In this document: positions 1 to 7,153 of the stretch, piece by piece
Layout of the letters: each line of letters opens with the position of its first letter
Position numbering within the stretch: position 1 is the first letter of the stretch
From: Tritrichomonas musculus
Lineage: Eukaryota; Parabasalia; Tritrichomonadida; Tritrichomonadidae
Length of the DNA: 31,214 nucleotides
Direction of reading: 5' to 3'
Assembly: GCA_039105265.1 (NCBI GenBank)
Contig: JAPFFF010000209.1
Coordinates: 1-31,214, forward strand
Made by a program: the position numbers and the translations under genes
Notes under the pieces: model-generated
What the model saw: the letters and a program-made list of their open reading frames with translations, nothing else
Told to the model about the DNA's origin: nothing
Databases searched by the model: none

Positions 1-198
1 TTTATCGCTTTTATCTAAACGATAATGGAGGAGCTGTTTTAGAAAATTATTCAAAAAATTCCTGATGACAAAGAAACAAGAGATGTCATTGTAATAACTG
101 ATAACTTATTGAAAAGAATAAAAAATATGAATAAAATTATTCTCGAACGAATGAGAACTAAAAAATAAAATTCAAAGAAGACAATCAAAATAAATAGT
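1..198. other. Unresolved left edge of the window
   Basis: I recognise no gene here. On the plus strand a short open stretch from 43 to a TAA at 166-168 could be the tail of a gene running in from the left, but it has no known motif and may be chance. It is charged and lysine-rich and ends in a basic tail. The segment directly abuts the mariner transposase relic, whose C-terminal part is missing, so it may be unrelated DNA joined to the truncated transposon. Confidence 0.25.
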
Positions 199-897
199 TT
201 ATTTTAATATTGAAACCAATTTATTAGCAAACAATGACTGTTTTAAGTTATTATTTATGAAATAATCTGATGTTAGAGATTGTCTGTTAGGGACCAAATC
301 AAGAATGGCTAGACCATTTATACCAATAAAAATGACAATCATTATTTTCTTCTCAAAATTACTTGGTCTTGTTCTCTCATCTAAATCATCTGAACTAACA
401 GCCCATTTCCTTTTATGATCGAAATAATATTTGCACTATGTATCATCACCTGTGCATATGTATTTAGATTTATCATGCTTCAAATAATTGAGCTCCTGGA
501 TCATTATCTTTGACATTTCGAGCCTCAACTAATTCTGTGCATTATTTAATTGATGTGGAATACAAGTTAATAAATAATTTTTATATCCTAATTCAGTCAA
601 CCTGTGGAATACTGTAGCTCCTCTTGATCCTACCATGAATGCAATCTCTCTGCAAGAAGCATAAGGATCAATTCTTATTCATGCGATAATTTCATCATCA
701 ATATATGTATATCGAGGTCGTACTGAACGAGTGGCATCAAAAAGATATGTACGCCCTCTATTGAACTCACCTATCAGATAATAAACCTGAGTTCTACTAA
801 GACTCTAGTCCCCAAACCAATTCTATAATTGGTCTATGATTTCATTGACTTGATATCCCAGGAGTTTCAAATGTTTGATGCAATACATTTGCTCCAT
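199..897 (-). pseudogene. Mariner-family (Tvmar-like) transposase relic
   Basis: Reading from an ATG at 895-897, one unbroken frame of 233 codons runs to a TAA at 199-201. It is recognisable as mariner transposase. The N-terminal half resembles the paired helix-turn-helix region. The middle carries a T-G-D-D-T block followed by a Tyr/His/Lys-rich stretch, matching the first catalytic Asp block (TGDETW) of mariner enzymes. The part with the second and third catalytic Asp is absent. Five in-frame stops interrupt the frame (four TAG, one TGA) with no frameshift. At least three sit where the family normally has Trp, including the Trp after the T-G-D-D-T block. This is a dead DNA transposon typical of T. 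vaginalis, where one mariner family is present in hundreds of copies (known); the family assignment is by eye. Confidence 0.75.
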
Positions 898-1046
898 TTT
901 TTTAAAAGTAAAAGTCCAAAAAAGGGCATTTATATATTGATAATAACTTTTTATTTGGATGTTGTTGGTTGATAAAAATATAAAAGTATATTAATTATAA
1001 TATAAAGTTTTTTATTGCATATTTGTTCTGTTTTGAAAGTAGTATA

Positions 1047-1076
1047 GTATAGGCTCCGCTATCGCCAAGCCTATAC
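1047..1076. repeat. Terminal hairpin of the second Maverick
   Basis: GTATAGGC (1047-1054) and GCCTATAC (1069-1076) form a perfect 8-bp stem around a 14-nt loop, starting nine bases inside the presumed terminus. A second inverted pair, TTGGAGC and GCTCCAA, follows between about 1098 and 1138. The terminal region is much richer in GC than its surroundings. I could not define the inner limit of the terminal repeat because the other end of the element is absent. Confidence 0.5.
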
Positions 1077-1351
1077 TTAAGCCCATTTTACAGCCAATTG
1101 GAGCCTTTGGAAGCCCCCATAGCCTTCAAAAAGCTCCAACCACCTCGATAATTCAAAAAGTTCGCAACAAAAAAATTCGAAACTCATACTTTTATCGTCT
1201 CGTTGTAAAAATTATTTTGACACAAAAAAATGTATTTCTTGAAGATTCCGTCAAGATAATCCCTTCGAATCAAGAAGTTGTTTTATAATGATTGAAATGT
1301 ACCCGACGCTCAATCCAGCTGAAGAACAAACACCAATCCCTATAGAATTTT

Positions 1352-2074
1352 TTACTCATTCCATTTTAATTGCTTAATGTAAATCTGTCCTTCTGGATAT
1401 TGATCTAAATTCATTCTTACATTAAAGTCATATTTATAATCTGTAGCTTGATATTGAACAACTTTTACTTTCTTTGATCCATATATTTCATCGAGTAAAG
1501 CAATCTTTGATCCGTGGAGAATTCTCACAAAATGTTTTTCACCACTTGTCTCTTTAAATATTATTAACAATTCATATGCATCAGAATCGAACTCGGTACT
1601 AATAGTCAAAATATTTTTGTGTGAATCATAATTGATTCCTGTTAAATCATCAATCCATTGAATATCACAATCAACAAAGCCAGAATAAAATATTTTCCAT
1701 TCATTTTCTTCATCTTTATGATTCTTGAATGAAACAAAGAAGTCCATAAATAATCCAAGAATATCATCCACAGGATATTTGTCATTTGATCTAACAACTT
1801 TGAAATATTTAATATCAGAATAACCATTTATGTCTTCTAAATAATCATCAACAGACGAACCAATATGTCTAAATGGTTCAAATGTACAAGAAACTTTTAA
1901 AACTTTAGTTTGATATTTTTCATCATAGACTGTTTCAATGGTTAAATCTTTCACGATTCTATATTTAAATTCTCCCTCTTTCGAAAATGTGATGAATGTT
2001 CCAGAGTTTAATGATATGTTCAATAACAAAACAATACACCATTCACCATCACCAGACTCATATTGTAAAATCAT
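1352..2074 (-). CDS. Unknown 240-aa protein, second Maverick
   Basis: I do not recognise the family. The protein is rich in beta-forming and acidic residues with regularly spaced hydrophobic and aromatic positions, which suits a virion surface or tail protein. No signal peptide, long hydrophobic helix or catalytic motif is visible. The ATG overlaps the stop of the neighbouring 622-aa gene by four bases (ATGA), so the two were expressed in tandem or belong to one fibre locus. Its place just inside a Maverick-type terminus on the minus strand matches that of the tail protein gene in the complete element. A structural role is inferred from context only. Confidence 0.5.
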   Translation of the reverse strand: MILQYESGDGEWCIVLLLNISLNSGTFITFSKEGEFKYRIVKDLTIETVYDEKYQTKVLKVSCTFEPFRHIGSSVDDYLEDINGYSDIKYFKVVRSNDKYPVDDILGLFMDFFVSFKNHKDEENEWKIFYSGFVDCDIQWIDDLTGINYDSHKNILTISTEFDSDAYELLIIFKETSGEKHFVRILHGSKIALLDEIYGSKKVKVVQYQATDYKYDFNVRMNLDQYPEGQIYIKQLKWNE

Positions 2075-3939
2075 ATATTTGTCATCATAATTTCTTGGAA
2101 TAAATTAAATCTGATTTCAAATTCTCCATTAACATAATAGAAATAACCAATATATGTTTTTGGATTATCAGTAATATTCTTATATCTATCATTTTTGATG
2201 AATTCAACCATTGCATTCTCTAATGTTTTCTCTAAATCGATTCGATTATCTGTTTTCAATGCTATTTCATCTTGTTTATTTATTTTTTCCGCTAGTGTTA
2301 ATTTGGTATCTAAATATCCTGTTTCGCTTTCGATAAAAAAGCGCCAATCATCAGTCTCATTTTCATAATAATTTACGTAATAATTTTTTCCGTCAATTTC
2401 TATATTGACATATATCTCGGTATTCTCAGGGACATCTTCATCATAATCAAACATTATATCAAAATTCTTGACCACGCCAGCCTCATCAGTAATCGTTCCA
2501 ACAAGATGAGTTCCCCTAGTCATTTTTATTTTGGCTTCCCACCTTCCTTCACTATCTAAGACATTTTCAAAAGGCACATCGACAGCATCTTTATATATCA
2601 AATCATTTTTGCTTCTATATTTAGCATCCACTTCTTCTTTAGTATACAAATTATCCATATTTACCATACTATTTTTTATTTCATCTAAGGCAGCATTTAC
2701 TTCATCAACAGTCGGAAAATCATCTAATGTAGATGTCATTGCCGCATCATTATAATGTGAATTAGCAGCTAGGGCATCAATATTTTTATGTAATGCATCT
2801 ATATCACAAGTATATGCTAAATCATTTGTTGTAAATGTCATATTTCTCATGCATGAATTTCCTTGAACAATAACCCCTGAAATCTTGGATGTATGAGTAT
2901 TTTGTATGGTAATAGTATTGTCATTCTTTTCATAACTATTTAACCATGCGGCCCTAAATTCTTCACTTCTGGCCAGAGGTTTTATGACAACATTCCCTAA
3001 TGTTATATTTTCTGTGACCCCTTTATATTCTGTTATATCCCCATTTTCAAACTTGAAATAGCAATTCTTTTGAGCATTAGCAAAATATATTTTAAACACT
3101 ATCATGCCTTCACTTATGGTATCTTCAGCAGTTAAAGTAATTGTTGAGCCATCTGTTTCTGCAACAACATCAATAGTATCTTCTCTAGTCAATTCATTTT
3201 TTGATACGACATTATTTATTATGTTTGATATTTCTTTATTATTTGAATTTGCAAAATCATTTATTGAATCAATCTTGTTATGCAAAGCATTTATATCACA
3301 AGTATATGCTAAATCATTTATTGTAAATTCCATATGTCTCGAACATGTATTTTCTTTAATTTGTATTCCACTAACCCTAAGATTATGAGGATTTGATATG
3401 ATAAATGATTTATTATTCATGACGCAGCTAGGGAAATCATCTGTTCCTTGGTAATCAGTAATTCCGCCAGTAATATTGATAGTTATATGATTTTCTTCAT
3501 AATCAACATCATTATATTCACTAACTTTTTGGACCAAAAATCTTGCTTTAATTGTGCCGTCTGTTATCTGGTCTTCAGCCTCGAGATGAACTTCTCCATT
3601 AACAAATTTACCAACAACATCAATTATATCATCTCTAACTAATTCATTCTTTGAAATATATTCATTATTTATTTCATTAATTCTTGTAGTTATTGCTTTA
3701 AATGTTGGTTTTAAAGAACTCCTAAATCTATTACAAATATCCATCGCACCATTAATTGTTATGACTAATTTATCTGGATCGTCAAATTCACTACTAAATT
3801 CGATGGCTGGTAGAGAACTAGTTTCTTTATTGCACCAATCAAGAATTGGAGATAAATCTGTTGTTTTTTGAACTGTTCTCATATATGGATCCATCGGAAT
3901 ATCAGGTAATTCTGAACCATCGCGTATAATATCCAACAT
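2071..3939 (-). CDS. Tail/fibre-like repeat protein, second Maverick
   Basis: This 622-aa protein is built from repeated modules. A block opening with S-K-N-x-L and an Asp-rich D-x-x-D-V step recurs near residues 95, 246 and 443. The first two copies are followed by a segment ending in N-D-L-A-Y-T-C-D-I plus a short helical A-L-H-x-x-I-D stretch. This alternation of beta-rich modules and short coiled helices is typical of trimeric fibres of phages and viruses. It is the positional counterpart of the 950-aa tail protein at 7154-10006, but the modules differ. I see no enzyme motif. A receptor-binding or spike role is inferred from architecture and position, not from a recognised domain. Confidence 0.55.
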   Translation of the reverse strand: MLDIIRDGSELPDIPMDPYMRTVQKTTDLSPILDWCNKETSSLPAIEFSSEFDDPDKLVITINGAMDICNRFRSSLKPTFKAITTRINEINNEYISKNELVRDDIIDVVGKFVNGEVHLEAEDQITDGTIKARFLVQKVSEYNDVDYEENHITINITGGITDYQGTDDFPSCVMNNKSFIISNPHNLRVSGIQIKENTCSRHMEFTINDLAYTCDINALHNKIDSINDFANSNNKEISNIINNVVSKNELTREDTIDVVAETDGSTITLTAEDTISEGMIVFKIYFANAQKNCYFKFENGDITEYKGVTENITLGNVVIKPLARSEEFRAAWLNSYEKNDNTITIQNTHTSKISGVIVQGNSCMRNMTFTTNDLAYTCDIDALHKNIDALAANSHYNDAAMTSTLDDFPTVDEVNAALDEIKNSMVNMDNLYTKEEVDAKYRSKNDLIYKDAVDVPFENVLDSEGRWEAKIKMTRGTHLVGTITDEAGVVKNFDIMFDYDEDVPENTEIYVNIEIDGKNYYVNYYENETDDWRFFIESETGYLDTKLTLAEKINKQDEIALKTDNRIDLEKTLENAMVEFIKNDRYKNITDNPKTYIGYFYYVNGEFEIRFNLFQEIMMTNI

Positions 3940-4119
3940 ACTAGAGTTTTTTGAGGGTATATTATATATATTTAATCATTATTTTTAAATCTGATAGTAT
4001 ATTCATTTTTGCAATCTAAATTAACGAAATAAAAGCATGATAAATAAAATGAGTCCTTCTAATAAGATTCTCATTATTATATATTAATTTTGTATTATAT
4101 TAGGAGTTTTAAATAAAAG

Positions 4120-4151
<32 letters not shown>

Positions 4152-4188
4152 TAAAATGTATAAATATTTAAATGCTATTATTTATTAA
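3940..4188. other. AT-rich junction with T14A18 tract
   Basis: This gap between the tail-like gene and the MULE gene has no convincing gene; the longest plus-strand frame near 4038 is 17 codons. It contains a run of 14 T followed directly by 18 A (4120-4151), a self-complementary homopolymer pair, just downstream of the stop of the minus-strand MULE gene. The boundary between Maverick-derived and ankyrin/MULE-derived DNA must lie here, but I cannot place it to the base. Confidence 0.5.
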
Positions 4189-6378
4189 TTACTTAGGAGG
4201 AACATCACCTGGCGTGGGAATTCTTTTTTGCCTTCTCTTTAAAGATTTGATAATGACAGGAACATCTTTATTTGTCGATATTATTTGATCGAAATCAGGA
4301 TAAATGAGATTATTCTGAAAAACGTTTTTATATTTGGCTGGGAAAAAACGAGGATGAATCCATGAACACCAATCAAAATTATATTTACATGCCACAGCTA
4401 ACATGTGAACGCATGGCATCCCGCAATCAAAAAAAAATTTACAACTACAAGAAGGAATCTCATTATTATTAATAAACACGGTGCATTTTGAATCCAAGCA
4501 TCCATCTTTAGTCACTTCATATTTTCCCCAATTAAGTGGAGTTTTGGTTACAGTAAGATTATGAGCTATTGTTAAAGCATATGTCAGCCAATCACTTGCT
4601 GATCTAGTTAAATAAGTATTCTGTGAACATATTTCTTTAATTTGAAAAAAACCGAATTCATAAATTTGTAAGAAAACATCCAACGGTTCCTTATCTTTTA
4701 ATTTGAGTCTTGCAATGAATGCATTTAGTGATTCAACGCACGCAGTAGAAATATTTTGATCTCTTGGAGAATTGCATTCAAATCTCGTTATTTTGGACCA
4801 TTTATTATTTTCGTCTAATTTTTCCTTTAATTTTGGATATTTTGTGTTGATTTTATGCTTTACTTTTGCATAATCATGTGAATTTTCAGAACTAACTAAT
4901 ACTTTAAAAATTGCTTTATTTTTTTTAATATGCTTTTCTAAATGCCAATTGCATAATTGACTAATAATTCCAACTTTTTCAATGCTTTTTATTAGCTTTA
5001 AAGATTCATCGGTTTGACATGATTTAATCTTATAAAGCTCGTTCTGAAGCATACTAAGGAACTTATCGGTCGATTCAGAACTTTCAGAAGGCGCCCATGC
5101 TGCCCCAATTGGTAGTATGGTTCTGTCACCTGTCAAACCAATCATAGTGTATAAATTTCCCCCCGAAACTCCTGTTTGGAAGCGTGTATCCATTTGAACA
5201 ACTCCGAAGAACAACGAAGAACGAAGGAAAGTTACCGAATAATCTGGAACAAATCCCACGAAATTGATTTTTTCACCGTCATTTTTAGTGATTAATCCAT
5301 AACCACCATTTGCTTTGATAATCTCAATGAAACTGGCAAGTTTCCTCCATGATTTTATTCTTTTATTCTTGCTTAATTTAAACACTCGATTGTATGCATT
5401 ACGTATTCTTTGAGTATTAATACCTTTTTCAGGAATATTTAGTTTTTTACAAACAGCATTTTGGTATGACATGGTCAATTGTTCGACCTTTCCAACTTTA
5501 AAAACGGCTTCTTCTAGTTCTTTTTTAGAAATTGTTTTATGACGAAGACATGTATGGGAGGTATGATCTAATATATAATAACCATCTTTGTTTTTATTAC
5601 ATATGATTTGGTAATTGCAACTTTTTGCACTGCATTTGAAAATCAAAACATCTTTTTTATTTGTTTCAACTTGAACTATTCTATAACCTTTATTTGCTTT
5701 GCTAATAAATGCTTGAGCTTGAATAGGATCGGTAAAAGGTGCATGAAGTTCAATATCGTCTATAGTTATTTCATTTTCATCGTCTTCTTCATCATCTTTT
5801 TCATTGCCTTCTTCGTCATCTTCGTCATCTTCTTCATTGCCATCTTCGTCATCTTCTTCGTCGTCTTCTTCGTCGCCTTCTTCATTCCCTTCTTCATTCC
5901 CTTCTTCGTTATCTTTCTCACTGCCTTCTTCAAAATCATCAACATTAATAATACTACCTACTTGATCATTAAGATCTTGTTCTCCTTCAATATTAATTCC
6001 TTCATTGCAATCTTCAGTTTGTTTCAGTCCATTAAAGAAAAGTTGATCAGGTTTGATGTCTTTCCAATTAATATCATTTTTTTTAATAGATTCATAATAT
6101 GAAATTATTTCTTTGTTGTTAGGCAAAGGCAATGTAATATAGAAAGAATTTTTATGCGGAAGAGACCTGAAGTGCGGGTTTTCCAAATTCCTAATCTTTG
6201 ATTCGTTATCAATTACTTTTTTTTTTCTGTCTTTACTATTATTGACATCTTTATTATCCTTTGGCGGCCTCCCACGTTTTCTTTTATGTGATGCTTTATA
6301 ATCTAATAAAAGGTTTTTAATTTCATTATTTCCTTTTTCAGATGCAAGATCTATTACTGTCTTTTTATAAAAATACAA
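4189..6378 (-). CDS. Ankyrin-tail/AT-hook/MULE transposase/SWIM protein
   Basis: The open frame gives 729 residues from a TTG. Residues 6-27 match the end of an ankyrin repeat (T-V-I-D-L-A-S-E-K-G-N pattern). An AT-hook (KRKRGRPPK) lies at about 32-40 and a Glu/Asp-rich tract at about 148-205. The MULE-type DDE domain includes V-V-Q-M-D (Asp397), a C-N-W-H pair (Cys476, His479) and C-V-E-S-L-N (Glu549). A SWIM zinc finger (C-x-C...C-x-H) sits near residues 644-660. There is no ATG in frame before residue 303, so the true start must lie upstream in the ankyrin part, now cut off by stops and by the Maverick at 6424. It could be a transposase inserted into an ankyrin gene or a genuine ankyrin-MULE gene. 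Domain calls are firm; expression is doubtful. Confidence 0.8.
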   Translation of the reverse strand: MYFYKKTVIDLASEKGNNEIKNLLLDYKASHKRKRGRPPKDNKDVNNSKDRKKKVIDNESKIRNLENPHFRSLPHKNSFYITLPLPNNKEIISYYESIKKNDINWKDIKPDQLFFNGLKQTEDCNEGINIEGEQDLNDQVGSIINVDDFEEGSEKDNEEGNEEGNEEGDEEDDEEDDEDGNEEDDEDDEEGNEKDDEEDDENEITIDDIELHAPFTDPIQAQAFISKANKGYRIVQVETNKKDVLIFKCSAKSCNYQIICNKNKDGYYILDHTSHTCLRHKTISKKELEEAVFKVGKVEQLTMSYQNAVCKKLNIPEKGINTQRIRNAYNRVFKLSKNKRIKSWRKLASFIEIIKANGGYGLITKNDGEKINFVGFVPDYSVTFLRSSLFFGVVQMDTRFQTGVSGGNLYTMIGLTGDRTILPIGAAWAPSESSESTDKFLSMLQNELYKIKSCQTDESLKLIKSIEKVGIISQLCNWHLEKHIKKNKAIFKVLVSSENSHDYAKVKHKINTKYPKLKEKLDENNKWSKITRFECNSPRDQNISTACVESLNAFIARLKLKDKEPLDVFLQIYEFGFFQIKEICSQNTYLTRSASDWLTYALTIAHNLTVTKTPLNWGKYEVTKDGCLDSKCTVFINNNEIPSCSCKFFFDCGMPCVHMLAVACKYNFDWCSWIHPRFFPAKYKNVFQNNLIYPDFDQIISTNKDVPVIIKSLKRRQKRIPTPGDVPPK
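5775..5935. repeat. Trinucleotide-type repeat coding an acidic tract
   Basis: Degenerate CTTC/TCATC-type repeats on the plus strand encode runs of Glu and Asp with interspersed Gly-Asn on the minus strand, inside the MULE-domain protein. It is a low-complexity linker prone to length change. The Phe-rich plus-strand frame opposite is only its complement. Confidence 0.7.
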
Positions 6379-6417
6379 AGTTGAATTTTATTGAAATCTT
6401 TAAATTTTTAAATACCT

Positions 6418-6423
6418 TTTAAG
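6418..6423. repeat. Target site duplication, left copy
   Basis: TTTAAG directly precedes the AG terminus of the Maverick and recurs exactly after the other terminus. Polintons are known to make 6-bp duplications, so length and placement fit. Confidence 0.9.
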
Positions 6424-6691
6424 AGTAGTATATGTATGTGCGTATTGGTGGTCGAATAATTTTTCTAGGTCTCCCAATACCAGGAACCAAGCTCAAAACC
6501 TCATTTTAAAAATTAACGAAAAAATTATCCACAGGGTTTAAATTTTAATTAGCCTCCATAATCTGTTGTAGAACAAGGCCTGTCATAAAGCGCTAAACAC
6601 TCATTTTAAAATTTATTTCAAAGTTAATTCGGGATTTAAAATTTAAATAAGGGCTCCAGAGTGATTCTGAGAACAAGTTATAAAATTTTAA
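6424..6691 (+). repeat. Left terminal inverted repeat of the Maverick
   Basis: This sequence matches the reverse complement of 29101-29404. The outer 85 or so bases are identical and the inner part shows scattered differences. It contains TTATCCACA at 6525-6533. It lacks a 36-bp double-hairpin segment present in the right copy. In protein-primed replication the ends serve as origins (known for the family), with a terminal protein attached to the 5' end. Confidence 0.9.
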
Positions 6692-6725
6692 ATTAAGAAT
6701 TTGTTTTTTTTATCTTATTTAAAAA

Positions 6726-7127
6726 ATGCAACAACGCATCGACCATATCATTTCTGAATTACTTGCTTTGAAAACCGAATTCGAACAATTAAATAATATA
6801 TCAAATGAAACACAAATTGAACAACCAACTGAATCTGAGGCACAAAGTGTCGAACCATCAACTGAATCAACTGAACAATCAAATGAATTAAATCCTATAC
6901 GAAGAAGAACAAATCGTTCATTTCCATTAAACAAATCCAAATTCCTTAATGATGAACAGAGAGACCAAGTTCTTCAATTTGCTTCTGACCATAAAGAAAC
7001 AATTATGAATCAACCAAGGTCTAATCGAATTCAATTCCTTCAGAATCTAATTCGTGAACAATTAAATATCAATTTATCGTTATACATGACGGGAAAGCTG
7101 ATTCAAATAATCTCATCCAACAATTAA
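6726..7127 (+). CDS. Small coiled-coil protein beside the left terminus
   Basis: This 133-aa protein is unrecognised. It has a short N-terminal helix with heptad-like Leu/Ile spacing, an acidic Gln/Ser/Thr/Glu-rich linker at about residues 30-60, a basic R-R-R-T-N-R patch near 62-67 and a helical C-terminal half. It starts only 34 bp inside the terminal repeat and is the one plus-strand gene left of the tail gene, with which it converges across an A9T7 tract. The basic patch would suit nucleic acid binding and the position near the end would suit a role at the termini, but neither is shown. Confidence 0.6.
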   Translation: MQQRIDHIISELLALKTEFEQLNNISNETQIEQPTESEAQSVEPSTESTEQSNELNPIRRRTNRSFPLNKSKFLNDEQRDQVLQFASDHKETIMNQPRSNRIQFLQNLIREQLNINLSLYMTGKLIQIISSNN

Positions 7128-7130
7128 GCT

Positions 7131-7146
7131 AAAAAAAAATTTTTTT
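7131..7146. terminator. A9T7 tract between convergent genes
   Basis: Nine A followed by seven T lie between the stop of the 133-aa gene and that of the tail gene. Either strand offers a T-run just past a stop codon, so it may serve 3'-end formation for both. Confidence 0.35.
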
Positions 7147-7153
7147 ATACTAT

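Larger units (their letters stand above)
1038..3960. mobile_element. Second Maverick/Polinton, left-end fragment
   Basis: The block starts at 1038 with AGTAGTATAG, sharing its first nine bases with the terminus of the complete Maverick at 6424. As in that element, minus-strand tail-like genes follow just inside the terminus. The rest of the terminal sequence and the tail proteins differ, so it belongs to another subfamily. No integrase, polymerase, ATPase or capsid gene follows, and no right terminus is visible in this window. It is therefore an incomplete copy. The right limit given is only the upstream edge of the last recognisable gene; the true junction lies between about 3940 and 4190. 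Confidence 0.6.

Noticed and set aside
5608-6102. Plus-strand Phe/Ile-rich membrane protein
   Set aside because: It is the complement of the Glu/Asp repeat tract in the MULE protein on the minus strand.
6525-6533. Bacterial DnaA box as evidence for a bacterial replicon
   Set aside because: The match to TTATCCACA is exact, but every gene family in the window points to a trichomonad and the element replicates by a protein-primed polymerase.
6424-6691. LTR of a retroelement
   Set aside because: The two end copies are inverted, not direct, and the gene content is that of a Maverick with no reverse transcriptase.
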